DNA of 64,000 nucleotides from SCTD01 sp963784675 (lineage in GTDB: Bacteria > Actinomycetota > Actinomycetes > Mycobacteriales > SCTD01): assembly GCA_963784675.1 (NCBI GenBank), contig CAWASE010000019.1:1-64000 (forward strand). Reading direction: 5' to 3'. Under the pieces are notes generated by a model. That model worked only from the letters and a program-made list of their open reading frames with translations. It was not told where the DNA came from and did no database searches. This document shows positions 51,056 to 59,937 of this stretch, one piece after another. Positions within the stretch are counted from its first letter, which is position 1; the number at the start of each line of letters is the position of its first letter. The position numbers and the translations under genes are program-made.

Positions 51056-52393
51056 TCAGACGTCGCGGAAGCGGTTGATCGCCTGCAGGTGCGTGGCCCT
51101 GAACTCCTGGGCGGAGTCCTCGACGCCGAGGCCCTGCTCGGGGGCCAGGCACAGCACGCCGACCTTGCCCTGGTGCAGGTTCTTGTGCACGTCGTAGGCG
51201 GCCTGCCCGGTCTCGGCCAGCAGATAGGTCTTGGACAGCGTGGGGTGGATCAGTCCCTTGGCGATGAGGCGGTTGGCCTCCCAGCTCTCGCGGTAGTTCG
51301 CGAAGTGCGAGCCGACGATGCGCTTGAGGTTCATCCAGAAGTAGCGGTTGTCGTAGGTGTGCATGTAGCCGCTGGTGGAGGCGCAGGTGGTGATCGTGCC
51401 GCCCTTCTTGGTCACGTAGACCGAGGCGCCGAAGGTCTCGCGGCCGGGGTGCTCGAAGACGATGTCGATGTCCTCGCCGCCGGTCAGCTCGCGGATCTTC
51501 TTGCCGAACCGCTGCCACTCCTTGGGGTCCTGGTTGTGCTCGTCCTTCCAGAACGTGTAGCCCTCGGCGCTGCGGTCGATGACGAGCTCGGCGCCCATGC
51601 GGCGCACGATCTCGGCCTTCTCGGGGCTGCTGACCACGCAGACCGGGATGGCGCCGCCGTTGAGGGCGTACTGCGTGGCGTAGGAGCCCAGGCCGCCGCT
51701 GGCGCCCCACACGAGCACCGTGTCGCCCTGCTTCATGGCGGCGCCGTTCTTGCTGACGAGCTGCCGGTAGGCGGTGGAGTTGACCAGCCCGGGCGCGGCC
51801 GCCTCCTCCCACGTCAGGTGCGGCGCCTTGGGCATCAGCTGGTTGGCCTTGACCAGGGCCAGCTCGGCCAGGCCGCCGAAGTTGGTCTCGAAGCCCCAGA
51901 TGCGCTGCTGCGGGTCCATCATCGTGTCGTCGTGGCCCTGGTGGTCCTCCAGCTCGACGCTCAGGCAGTGCGCGACGACCTTGTCGCCGGCCTTCCACTT
52001 GCTGACGCCGGGGCCGACGGCCAGCACGACGCCGGACAGGTCCGAGCCGACCACGTGGTAGGGCAGGTCGTGCCGCTTGGTGAGCTCGTTCAGGCGCCCG
52101 TAGCGCTCCAGGAAGGTGAACGTCGAGACCGGCTCGAAGATCGACGTCCACACGGTGTTGAAGTTCACCGACGACGCCATGACGGCGACGACCGCCTCGC
52201 CCGGGCCGAGCTCGGGGGTGGCGACCTCGTCCAGGTGCAGGCTCTGCCGGGGGTCCTTGTCGCGGCTGTCCAGGCCGGCGAACATCTCCTGCTCGTCCTT
52301 GCGGACGACGATGCCGCGATAGCTCTCGGGCAGCGCGAGCCCGGCGACCGCGCCGGTGTCGCCGCTCTGGATGGCCTCGAGGATCTGCTTCAC
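51056..52393 (-). CDS. ccr: Crotonyl-CoA carboxylase/reductase
   Basis: 445 residues of the MDR superfamily. It carries out the reductive carboxylation of crotonyl-CoA to ethylmalonyl-CoA with NADPH and CO2, the key step of the ethylmalonyl-CoA pathway. NADPH-binding loop VWGASGGLGSYA. The CO2-binding residues known from the Kitasatospora enzyme are conserved at the expected offset: Asn79 (SVNFNTVW), Phe168-Glu169 (WGFETN) and His363 (GSHFANY). It also supplies ethylmalonyl-CoA to polyketide synthases in some species. GTG start at 52393 behind a gggag site. Promoter with a perfect palindrome about 60 bases upstream. Confidence 0.95.
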   Translation of the reverse strand: MKQILEAIQSGDTGAVAGLALPESYRGIVVRKDEQEMFAGLDSRDKDPRQSLHLDEVATPELGPGEAVVAVMASSVNFNTVWTSIFEPVSTFTFLERYGRLNELTKRHDLPYHVVGSDLSGVVLAVGPGVSKWKAGDKVVAHCLSVELEDHQGHDDTMMDPQQRIWGFETNFGGLAELALVKANQLMPKAPHLTWEEAAAPGLVNSTAYRQLVSKNGAAMKQGDTVLVWGASGGLGSYATQYALNGGAIPVCVVSSPEKAEIVRRMGAELVIDRSAEGYTFWKDEHNQDPKEWQRFGKKIRELTGGEDIDIVFEHPGRETFGASVYVTKKGGTITTCASTSGYMHTYDNRYFWMNLKRIVGSHFANYRESWEANRLIAKGLIHPTLSKTYLLAETGQAAYDVHKNLHQGKVGVLCLAPEQGLGVEDSAQEFRATHLQAINRFRDV

Positions 52394-52448
52394 GCCTGCT
52401 GCTCCCGGGTGGTTGCGATGGTGGGGGTTGTTGCGGTGGTGACGGCGG

Positions 52449-52464
52449 AGATTACCGGCCGGTA
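52449..52464 (-). promoter_or_regulatory. ccr promoter overlapped by palindromic operator TACCGGCCGGTA
   Basis: The 12-base perfect palindrome TACCGGCCGGTA (52453-52464) overlaps a minus-strand -10 box TAATCT (52454-52449). Transcription would start near 52442 and leave a leader of about 49 bases before the ccr GTG. A palindrome on the -10 is the expected site for a repressor. Confidence 0.5.
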
Positions 52465-52584
52465 GCCCTGGGCCGACGGGCGGCTGTCCACAACCTCGCT
52501 GGGAGCCGTTCCGTCCTGGTCCTGCGAGAGCGACGGTGGGAGCCTGACCCCGTGCCTCCTGCCGACCCCGATCAAGGAGCCCGC

Positions 52585-53142
52585 ATGCTCGCCACCCGCC
52601 CGCTGCAGTGGACCGCCGACGACATCCCGTTGCTCGACGACTGGCCCGAGGGCTACCGCTACGAGGCCAGCGAAGGCGTGCTGGAGGTGACCCCGCCGCC
52701 GGACGTGGAGCACGACGACCTGCCGGAGCAGCTCCAGCTCCAGCTCGCGCCGCAGCTACCTCCCGGCTGGCGGGTGAGCCTGGGTCGGGCGGTGCGGTCG
52801 GGCACCGGCTGGCGCATCCCGGACCTGCTGGTCCGCGCCGTGCCGAGCAGCACCGACCGGCGCGACCGCGTGTTCCCCGCTTCCGAGGTGGCGCTGGTCG
52901 TGGAGGTGGAGAGCCCCACCGGGCTGCACCGCGACCGGGTCGTCAAGCACCGCGAGTACGCCGAGATGGGCATCCCAGCCTACTGGCGCATCGAGCGCTC
53001 ACCAGAGCTGGCGATCGTCGCCTACGGCCTCGCGGACGGCAGCTACCGGCAGGTGGTGCGCCTCACCGACGGCGCCGCCACCCTGCCCGGACCGGTCCCG
53101 CTGTCGGTCGACGTGCGGCGGCTGGGGCGCCCGGGCCTCTAA
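52585..53142 (+). CDS. Uma2-family (DUF820) PD-(D/E)XK nuclease-like protein
   Basis: 185 residues. Features of the Uma2 fold: LPEQLQLQLAP, WRIPDLLV (the Asp of the active site), and ALVVEVESPTGLHRDRVVKHREYAEMGIPAYWRIE in pieces (the E-x-E and K residues). These are putative restriction-like nucleases, common in actinobacteria and cyanobacteria, without a known role. ATG at 52585 with an AAGGAG site is preferred over the GTG at 52552. Divergent from ccr; the stop converges with the LVIVD gene by four bases. Confidence 0.88.
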   Translation: MLATRPLQWTADDIPLLDDWPEGYRYEASEGVLEVTPPPDVEHDDLPEQLQLQLAPQLPPGWRVSLGRAVRSGTGWRIPDLLVRAVPSSTDRRDRVFPASEVALVVEVESPTGLHRDRVVKHREYAEMGIPAYWRIERSPELAIVAYGLADGSYRQVVRLTDGAATLPGPVPLSVDVRRLGRPGL

Positions 53143-54596
53143 CGCTTGGCGCGCAGGCCGGCCAGCTGTCCGGTGAAGATCGAGGTGGCGTTGCTGCCGT
53201 CGCCCCGCAGGCGGTTCATCGCCGCATGCTGGTCGTCGGTCATGGCGCCGCCGGCCTGGCACACGTTGCGCATCAGCTCTGACAGCGGGTCCTTGACGGT
53301 GGCTTTGGCCAGCCACGACGCGTCGATCGCCGCGGTGGTGGGCACCTTCTTCTTCTCGTCGAACTTCAGGATGTCGATGCCGGAGTGGTAGTCGATGGCC
53401 CAGACGTAGTCGGTGCCGGGGATCCAGTAGGCCTGCGAGGTGGAGCCGCGCACCGGCTGGTAGAAGCCGACCTGGCGGATCTTGCCGGTGCTTCGGGTCG
53501 ACCTTCAGGAAGCGCGTGCCGTGCTCGTACCAGGCGGCGGCGACCAGGACCGAGCCGTCTTGGCCTTCTTCTCGGTGAACCAGTGGCCCGAGCAGCCCAG
53601 GCGCGTTCACGGCCGGGTCGCCGTCGGTGTAGGTGCCGCTGACCGGACGCAGGACGTCGAGCTGCTTCATCGGGACGCCCTTGTCGAAGCCGGCCATCGA
53701 CCAGGTGCTGAACGCGCCGGCCCCGGTCTCGCAGGTGCCGGTGAAGTTCGTCTCGCCCTTGCCCAGCAGCAGCTCGCCGTCGCGCAGCGGCAGGCCCGCG
53801 CTCTCGCCGCCGGCCTTGCGGGGCTTGTACCGGTCGGCTCGGGGCGGATGTTGTTGTGCTGGTAGGCGGTGTTCTTGGTGATCTCGCCGGTGGTGAGCAC
53901 CTTGAGCTTGAGCGGGTTGCCCTTGACCTGCTCGAAGACCACCAGCGGCGTCGGTGTCGGCGATCCAGACGCCGGCGTCGTCCTGGTGCAGGGCGTGGCC
54001 GCTGCTCGGCGCCGGTCAGCGCGCGCCAGGACTGCTCCTTCGGCAGCTCCACCGGGTTGCTGCGGTCGCGGATGTCGTAGGTGTTGCCCTCCGAGCCGAA
54101 CAGGTAGTTGCACGGCCTGGTCGGCGCAGACCACGGTGTGGTCGCCGCCGAGCGGGATCGTGCCCTTGAGCACGCGGCAGCGTCGGGTCGCTGGTGTCGA
54201 CGACGTGCAGGTAGAGCGTGCCCTCGAACTCGGTGAGGATCGCGGTCTTGCCGTCGGCGGAGACGGCGATGTCCTCGTTCTCCCAGTTGTAGATCGGGCA
54301 GGTGGCCGAGCAGCAGCGGCTGGCCGGGTCGGTGGCGTCGTAGATCGACAGCCCGGCCGCGCCGCTGACGTAGGCCCGGCGCTGCTTGCCGACCTTGACG
54401 ATCTTCATCGACACCGACGGCGCCGTCCAGCGGGACGGTGCCCGACGTGCGTCACGTTGTCGGAGATGAAGTCCGCGCCGGTGGCCGGCACGACCGGGCT
54501 GACGGGGACGGTCGGCAGCACGCCTGCGGTCGCGATCCCCACGGACGCGAGCAGGACGGCGGCGCTGGCGAGCGCGAGGGCGGGACGACGGCGCAT
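53139..54596 (-). pseudogene. Secreted LVIVD-repeat protein, broken by many indels as sequenced
   Basis: Pieces in all three frames join into one protein of about 485 residues. It has a signal peptide (RRRPALALASAAVLLASVGIATA), a beta-propeller with LVIVD-type repeats (GAAGLSIYDATDP, LYLHVVDTSDPT, NTYDIRDRSNPV) and segments such as YNWENEDIAVSADGKTAIL, GGDHTVVCADQ, and a C-terminus ending TGQLAGLRAKR. I count about ten single-base shifts. Each can be repaired by one added or removed base, often in a run of G or C. The net change is zero. This looks like poor local sequence rather than slow decay, because codon use and motifs are otherwise intact. Confidence 0.75.
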
Positions 54597-54682
54597 GCGG
54601 GACGGCTCCAAGGAGGTCGAGGTTGTGCCCTTGTTCGACGCCGCGCCGCGCGGTTCCTGCCGCGCCTGGGAAGATCTGCGGC

Positions 54683-55153
54683 ATGCCGAAACGGAGCGCC
54701 GGACTGCTGCTCTACCGGCAGGTGCCGCACCTGGAGGTGCTGCTGGCCCATCCCGGTGGCCCGTTGCACGCCCGCAAGGACGTCTGGGGCGTGCCCAAGG
54801 GCGAGTACGGCGACGACGAGCCCCCTCGCGACGCCGCCTACCGCGAGTGGTCCGAGGAGATCGGCCACCTGCCGCCGGCCGGCGAACCGCTCGACCTCGG
54901 TGAGATCGTCCAGAAGGGCGGCAAGCGGGTGCGGGCGTGGGCCTTGGCCGGTGACCTGGACGTCGCCACGGTCGTGAGCAACACCTTCGCGATGCGGTGG
55001 CAGGGCCGGCTCCAGGAGTTCCCGGAGATCGACCGCGCGCAGTGGTTCGACCTCGCCACGGCGCGCGGCAAGATCCTCCCGGCGCAGGAGCCGTTCCTGG
55101 ACCGGCTCGGGGAGGTGCTGGCGATCCGGGACAGGGGCGGCCCTGGTGGCTGA
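54683..55153 (+). CDS. NUDIX hydrolase
   Basis: 156 residues. The Nudix box is complete: G-x5-E-x7-REWSEEIG (GEYGDDEPPRDAAYREWSEEIG region, residues about 39-60). The N-terminus MPKRSAGLLLYRQ and the WGVPKG strand are as in predicted NTP pyrophosphohydrolases of the DR1025/YfcD-like group. The substrate is unknown. ATG at 54683 fits the family start. Divergent from the LVIVD gene. No indels, although the genes on both sides are broken. Confidence 0.9.
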   Translation: MPKRSAGLLLYRQVPHLEVLLAHPGGPLHARKDVWGVPKGEYGDDEPPRDAAYREWSEEIGHLPPAGEPLDLGEIVQKGGKRVRAWALAGDLDVATVVSNTFAMRWQGRLQEFPEIDRAQWFDLATARGKILPAQEPFLDRLGEVLAIRDRGGPGG

Positions 55154-55186
55154 CACCGAGACCGGAGGGTCACCCGGCGGACCGCC

Positions 55187-55620
55187 TCAGTGACCCATGC
55201 CGTCGGGGCCGGGCTCGACCAGCTCGACCAGCACGCCCCCGCTGCTCTTGGGATGGATGAAGTTGACCCGGCTGCCGGCCGTGCCCGTTCTTCGGCTCGT
55301 CGTAGAGCAGCCGCATGCCCTGGCCGCGCAGGTGCGGCGCTGACCTCGTCGAGGTCGTCGACGCGGTAGGCCATCTGCTGGATGCCCGGGCCGTTCTTGT
55401 CCAGGAACTTGCCGATGGTGCGTGTCCGGGCGACAGCGGCGACAGCAGCTGCACGAACGAGCCGGAGTCGCCGACCTCCATCATCGCCTCGCGAACGCCC
55501 TGCTCCTCGTTGACCTCCGCGTGCACGCAGCGCATGCCGTAAGCCGGTCTCGTAGATCGCGATGGCGGCGTCGAGGTCGGCGACGGCGATGCCGACGTGG
55601 TCGATGCGGGTGATCTTCAC
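55187..55620 (-). pseudogene. mce: Methylmalonyl-CoA epimerase, frameshifted as sequenced
   Basis: Pieces in different frames give one glyoxalase-fold protein: KITRIDHVGIAVADLDAAIAIYE at the start, MRCVHAEVNEEQGVREAMMEVGDSGSFVQLL in pieces, GPGIQQMAYRVDDLDEVSAA, and a C-terminal HPKSSGGVLVELVEPG-type stretch. The metal ligands (His in the first strand, His/Gln and Glu later) are present in the repaired sequence. It interconverts the (R) and (S) forms of methylmalonyl-CoA and ethylmalonyl-CoA. At least four single-base shifts; GTG start at 55620. Probably functional in the real genome. Confidence 0.82.
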
Positions 55621-55706
55621 GGGTGGGCTCCGTCGGGCGCCGACGGGGTGAGCGGGACGGTGCTCGTATCGTCGCAGGCACGCACCCATCGACCCTGGAG
55701 GACCCC

Positions 55707-56928
55707 GTGAGCAGCTCCGAGAACCCGTCCGTCATCGTCGCCGGCGCCCGCACGCCCATCGGCAAGCTCGCCGGGCGCCTTCAAGGACCTCACCGCCATG
55801 GACCTCGGCGGGGTCGCCATCAAGGGCGCGCTCGAGCGCTCCGGGATCACCGGCGACCAGGTCGACTACGTGATCATGGGCCACGTGCTGCAGGCCGGCC
55901 AGGGCCAGATCACGGCCCGTCAGGCCGCGGTCAAGGGCGGCATCGGCATGGACGTCCCGGCGCTGACCATCAACAAGGTCTGCCTGTCCGGCCTGGACGC
56001 GATCGCGCTGGCCGACCAGCTGATCCGCGCCGGTGAGGTCGAGGTCGTCGTCGCCGGTGGCATGGAGTCGATGACCAACGCGCCGTACCTGCTGCCCAAG
56101 GCCGCGCCAGGGCTACCGCTACGGCAACGCCGAGATCCTCGACGCGACCTTCCACGACGGCCTGTTCGACGCCTTCGACCGGGTGCCGATGGGCGAGGGC
56201 ACCGAGCGCCACGACGGCCGAACTTCCCGGCCATCACCCGCGAGGAGCAGGACGAGTTCGCCGCCCGCAGCCACGAGCTCGCCGCCGCCGCGATCAAGGA
56301 CGGCCGCTTCGCCGACGAGATCGTCCCGGTCGCGATCCCGCAGCGCAAGGGCGACCCGGTCGTCGTCACCGAGGACGAGGGCGTGCGCCCCGGCACCACC
56401 GCCGAGTCGCTCGGCAAGCTCGCGCCCGGCGTTCACCAAGGACGGCACGATCAGCGCCGGCAACGCCTCGCAGATCTCCGACGGCGCCGCCGCGGTCGTC
56501 GTCATGAGCAGGGCCAAGGCCGAGGCGCTCGGGCTGACCTGGCTCGCCGAGATCGGCGCGCACGGCATCGTCGCCGGCCCCGACAACTCCCTGCAGGAGC
56601 AGCCGGCCAACGCCATCAAGAAGGCGCTCGCGCAAGGACGGGCCTGACCGTCGACGACGTCGACCTGTTCGAGCTCAACGAGGCGTTCGCCGCCGTCGGG
56701 ATCGCGTCCACCGCGCGCGCTCGGCGTCGACCCGGACAAGGTCAACGTCAACGGCGGCGCGATCGCGCTCGGCCACCCGATCGGCGCCTCCGGTGCCCGC
56801 GTCGTGCTGCACCTGGCGCACGAGCTCAAGCGCCGCGGCGGCGGCCTGGGTGCGGCCGCGCTGTGCGGCGGCGGCGGACAGGGCGACGCCCTGCTGCTGC
56901 GCGTGCCCGGCCGAGCCCGCACAGCTGA
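55707..56928 (+). pseudogene. Acetyl-CoA C-acetyltransferase (thiolase), multiple frameshifts as sequenced
   Basis: Repaired, it is a full thiolase of about 400 residues: SVIVAGARTPIGKLAG at the N-terminus, catalytic Cys in NKVCLSGLDAIALA, GGMESMTNAPYLLPKA, FAARSHELAAAAIKDGRF, VDDVDLFELNEAFAAV, GHPIGASGARVVLHLAHEL, and the second Cys in AALCGGGGQGDALL. At least seven single-base shifts are spread along it (about 55774, 56102, 56217, 56420, 56635, 56643, 56713). It condenses two acetyl-CoA, feeding the dehydrogenase and Ccr. The exact 3' end is uncertain because of the shifts. GTG start at 55707 behind ctggagga. Confidence 0.85.
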
Positions 56929-56961
56929 CCGCCGCGCGGCACCGCCGGGCGCGGCCGGCGG

Positions 56962-57940
56962 GTGCTCGACGTCCCGACGCTGGTCGAGCAGGCCTGCGGC
57001 GGCGACCGCACCCACCGGCCGCGCCGTCGCCCGGCTGATCAGCCTGGTCGAGGACGCCAGCCCGGCGCTGCGCGAGGTCATGGCGCTGCTGGCGCCGCGG
57101 GCAGGTCACGCGCGCGTGGTCGGCCTGACCGGTTCGCCCGGCGTCGGCAAGAGCACCTCCACCAACGCGCTGGTCGCGGCCTACCGTCGACGCGGCCTGC
57201 GGGTCGGCGTGCTCGCGGTCGACCCGAGCTCGCCGTTCTCCGGCGGCGCGCTGCTCGGCGACCGCGTCCGGATGCAGGACCACGCCCTGGACGAGGGCGT
57301 GTTCATCCGCTCGATGGCCTCCCGCGGGCACCTCGGCGGGCTATCCTGGGCGACCCCGCAGGCGCTGCGGGTGCTGTCCGCAGCCGGCTGCGACGTCGTG
57401 CTCGTCGAGACCGTGGGTGTAGGTCAGGCGGAAGTCGAGATCGCCTCGCTCGCGGACACCACGCTGGTGCTGCTGGCACCCGGCATGGGCGACGGGATCC
57501 AGGCGGCCAAGGCCGGGATCCTGGAGGTCGCCGACGTCTTCGTGGTCAACAAGGCCGACCGCGACGGCGCCGACACCGTCGTGCGCGACCTGCGCTACAT
57601 GCTCAGCCTGGGAGGCACCCGCAAGGGAGCAGACAGCACGGACGACGGTTGGCGGGTGCCGATCCTCAAGACGATCGCGGCGAAGGGCGAGGGCGCCGAC
57701 GACGTGGTCGACGCCATCGAGCGGCACGGCGCCTGGCTGGCCGAGACCGGCCGCCTCGCCCAGCGCCGCACCGACCGGGCCGCCGACGAGGTCGAGGCGA
57801 TCGCGCTGACGACGCTGCGCGAGCGCCTCGGCGACCTGCGCACGGGCACGTCGCTGCGCGACCTGGCAGCCCGCGTGGCCGCGGGCGAGCTCGACCCCTA
57901 CGCGGCCGCCGACGACCTGGTGGCCGCCGTCACCGGGTGA
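56962..57940 (+). CDS. meaB: MeaB/ArgK-family GTPase for B12 mutases, one frameshift as sequenced
   Basis: G3E GTPase that protects and reloads coenzyme B12 in acyl-CoA mutases. Walker A is GLTGSPGVGKSTSTNAL, followed by AVDPSSPFSGGALLGDRVRM, DVVLVETVGVGQAEVEIA, and NKADRDGAD as the base-recognition NKxD motif. The first 17 residues (VLDVPTLVEQACGGDRT) lie in another frame; removing one C near 57012 joins them. GTG at 56962. About 325 residues after repair. Its partner is probably MeaA at 30.9 kb. It follows the thiolase gene closely, likely in the same operon. Confidence 0.9.
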
Positions 57941-57973
57941 GCGCCCCCGTGCCGGCAGCCACCATGCGACTCG

Positions 57974-58100
57974 CGGCTGCCGCCGCGGTCACTTCTTGGC
58001 GGCTGCCGCCGCAGTCACTTCCCTCGCGGCTGCCGCCGCGGTCACTTCCCTCGCGGCTGCCGCCGCGGTCACTTCTTTGCGGCTGCCGCCGAGACGGCCG
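57974..58100. repeat. 26-27 bp tandem repeat, about 4.5 copies
   Basis: Units begin with CGGCTGCCGCCGCGGTCACTT at 57974, 58000, 58027, 58054 and, partly, 58080. Lengths are 26, 27, 27 and 26. On the minus strand each unit carries the end of the Lys-rich gene, a Lys codon and its TGA stop. Copies 2-3 downstream of the gene differ by one to three bases. The array lies between meaB and the small gene's 3' end. Confidence 0.88.
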
Positions 58101-58188
58101 TGCCCTGCGTCGGCGTCTGACCGCTGACCTTCTTGTTCTTGTCCGCCTTGGGCTTCTTGGCGGCGCGGCCGCCCTTGTCCTTGCTCAT
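58069..58188 (-). CDS. Small Lys-rich protein, 39 aa
   Basis: Reading MSKDKGGRAAKKPKADKNKK and then a Thr/Ala stretch ending AAAAKK. Basic, with no hydrophobic helix, probably unstructured, possibly nucleic-acid binding. A good GAGGAG site lies seven bases before the ATG at 58188, the main support. The stop is inside a tandem repeat that duplicates the C-terminal codons. No family known to me, although very short Lys-rich proteins like this are common in actinobacteria. Confidence 0.6.
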   Translation of the reverse strand: MSKDKGGRAAKKPKADKNKKVSGQTPTQGTAVSAAAAKK

Positions 58189-58364
58189 GGCGTGCTCCTC
58201 GGGCTCGCGGAGCGACCGGCGGCGCCGGTTGTGCCCCGTCCGCACTCTCGCACGCCCCTTGGTCATCCGGCGAGCCCCCGCCGCCGACGGCAGCGCCCGC
58301 AGGCCGCAGCCCGGCGACGGTGCGAGACTTCAGCCATGGTCAAGAAGACGGGACGCGAGCCGTC

Positions 58365-58799
58365 GTGCTGAGCCGGCCCGCGCCGGACCCCGCGGCGCTG
58401 GACCTGCAGCGCCACCCTGAGGGCGGCTGGTTCCGCGAGACCTGGCGCGCCCCCGGCGTGGTCGAGACGCCGCACGGGCCGCGCTCACCTGCGACGTCGA
58501 TCCACTACCTGCTCGAGGCAGGACAGTCCTCGCGCTGGCACCGGGTCCGGTCCGGCGAGCTGTGGCTCTGGCAGGGCGGCGGCTCGCTGCTGCTGTACCT
58601 CGGCGGTACCGAGCAGACCCCCGTGCCCGACCGCACGGTCGTGGTCGGACCCGACGGCGTCCTGCAGCATCTCGTCGAGCCGGGGCAGTGGCAGGCCGCG
58701 CAGCCGATGGACACCGCGGTCCTGCTCGCCTGCGTGGTGGCGCCCGGCTTCGAGTTCGAGGACTTCGAGCTCGTCGACCAGCGTCCGGACGTCCCGTGA
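58365..58799 (+). CDS. Cupin protein, DUF985 family
   Basis: 144 residues: LQRHPEGGWFRETWRAP near the N-terminus, SIHYLLEAGQSSRWHRVRSGELWLWQGGGSLLLYL (metal-binding cupin motif 1, in pieces), and VAPGFEFEDFELVD at the C-terminus, the DUF985 signature. Function unknown; a small-molecule binding or isomerase role is typical for cupins. GTG at 58365 was chosen to match the family start; a GTG at 58320 is possible. A 12-codon frame (58336-58371) overlaps the start and could be a leader, but has no other support. Stop overlaps the next ATG. Confidence 0.87.
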   Translation: MLSRPAPDPAALDLQRHPEGGWFRETWRAPGVVETPHGPRSPATSIHYLLEAGQSSRWHRVRSGELWLWQGGGSLLLYLGGTEQTPVPDRTVVVGPDGVLQHLVEPGQWQAAQPMDTAVLLACVVAPGFEFEDFELVDQRPDVP

Positions 58800-59080
58800 T
58801 GACGGCCCTGCGCCGGGTGGCGCTCGCGGAGTCGATCTCGTTCGTCGTGCTGCTGCTGCTGGGCTCGGTCCTGAGCCGCGTGTCGAGCGTCAACCTGCTG
58901 CCGGTGCTCGGACCGTTGCACGGGGTGCTGTTCCTCGCGCTGGTCGGCCTGGTGCTGCTGCGTCGGACGGCGATGGGTTGGTCCTGGTGGTTCACCGCGG
59001 TCATGCTCACCATCGGCTCGCCGGGCGCCCACTTCGCCGTCCACGCCACGCCGGACGTCCTTCCCGCCCAGGCGGTCTGA
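58799..59080 (+). CDS. DUF3817 integral membrane protein
   Basis: 93 residues with three hydrophobic segments (about 8-27, 36-52 and 60-75). LRRVALAESISFVVLLLLG at the N-terminus, GPLHGVLFLALVGLVLL in the middle and a conserved Trp/Gly-rich third helix match the DUF3817 family, often found fused or adjacent to small transporters. The ATG overlaps the cupin stop (ATGA), so the two are coupled. Function unknown. Confidence 0.82.
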   Translation: MTALRRVALAESISFVVLLLLGSVLSRVSSVNLLPVLGPLHGVLFLALVGLVLLRRTAMGWSWWFTAVMLTIGSPGAHFAVHATPDVLPAQAV

Positions 59081-59404
59081 CCCGGCGTCCAGGCTCAGCC
59101 GGGCCGCGGCCCGTCGGCAGTCAGCGCAGCAGGCGGCCCCTACGGGAGGCCTCTGGGATGTCGGGGGCAAGCGGTCGGGACCCGACCGGTACGGGGCCCG
59201 CTGTTGCGTCTTGCGCCACCCGGGTTAGGGTCACGCTGTGACGCAGGTCATAGACGTGCGTCACGTGTAGACCCTGTTCCGTCCGCTCGTCGAGGCAGGC
59301 GTCAGGAGGGGCCCGGACCCGTCCCGCAAACTGGTCCGGGCGCTTCTCCGTCACCTCGATGACTGCGTGCGGGAACGTCCGCTGGAGCTCCGGAGAGGCG
59401 TCAG
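59081..59404 (+). promoter_or_regulatory. Upstream region of the cox-like operon with promoter and inverted repeat
   Basis: 324 bases without a gene. TTGCGT (59204-59209), 16 bases, then TAGGGT (59226-59231) forms a good promoter starting near 59238. At that point GTGACGC (59238-59244) and GCGTCAC (59258-59264) form a perfect 7-base inverted repeat with a 13-base spacer, a likely operator. TCAC-GCT-GTGA (59231-59241) overlaps it. The leader to coxS is about 167 bases. A ten-codon frame starts at the predicted transcript start. Confidence 0.55.
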
Positions 59405-59937
59405 ATGCGCGTCAGCTTGAAGGTCGACGGTGTCACCTACACCGATGAGGTCGAACCCCGAACCCTGCTCACCCACCACCTGCGCGACGGCCTCGGCCGG
59501 GTCGGCACCCCGATCGGTTGCGACACCCGCAACTGCGGCAGCTGCACGATCCGGCTCGACGGCGACAGCGTGAAGTCCTGCTCGGTGCTGGCGGTGCAGG
59601 CCGACGGCACGCGAGATCACCACCATCCAGGGCCTGGCCGACGGTGAGGGCGACGGCCCGCCGGCTGGCACCCGGTGCAGCGCGCCTTCCAGGAGCACCA
59701 CGGCCTGCAGTGCGGCTACTGCACCCCGGGATGATCATGGCGACCGTGGACCTGCTCTCGCGCAACGCCAGCCCCACCGAGGACGAGGTGCGCCACGGGC
59801 TGGAGGGCAACCTCTGCCGCTGCACCGGTTATCAGAACATCGTCAAGGCCGTCCTCTCCGCCGCCTCCGAGCTGCGCGGAGACGGCCCGATCGCCGGTTC
59901 CTTCCAGGACGCCGACGCCGAGAAGGTGGACGCATGA
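59405..59937 (+). CDS. CO dehydrogenase-like small subunit (2Fe-2S), frameshifted as sequenced
   Basis: After repair, about 177 residues with two [2Fe-2S] clusters: the plant-type cluster CDTRNCGSCTIRLDG with a later Cys (SVKSCSVLA), and the C-terminal cluster CGYCTPGM plus CRCTGYQNI. The repair needs three single-base changes (about 59609, 59660 and 59730). It passes electrons from the molybdenum site to FAD. First gene of an S-L-M ordered operon; the ATG follows a GGAGAGG site. The stop overlaps the large-subunit ATG. Confidence 0.87.

Noticed and set aside
55707..57020. Programmed ribosomal frameshifting in the thiolase and meaB genes
   Set aside because: Too many shifts, in both directions, without slippery sequences or conserved positions, and in ordinary metabolic enzymes.
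57974..58100. CRISPR array
   Set aside because: Units of 26-27 bases abut each other without unique spacers.
58336..58371. Twelve-codon gene overlapping the cupin start
   Set aside because: No ribosome binding site, no conservation evidence, and it overlaps the better-supported GTG; mentioned only as a possible leader.
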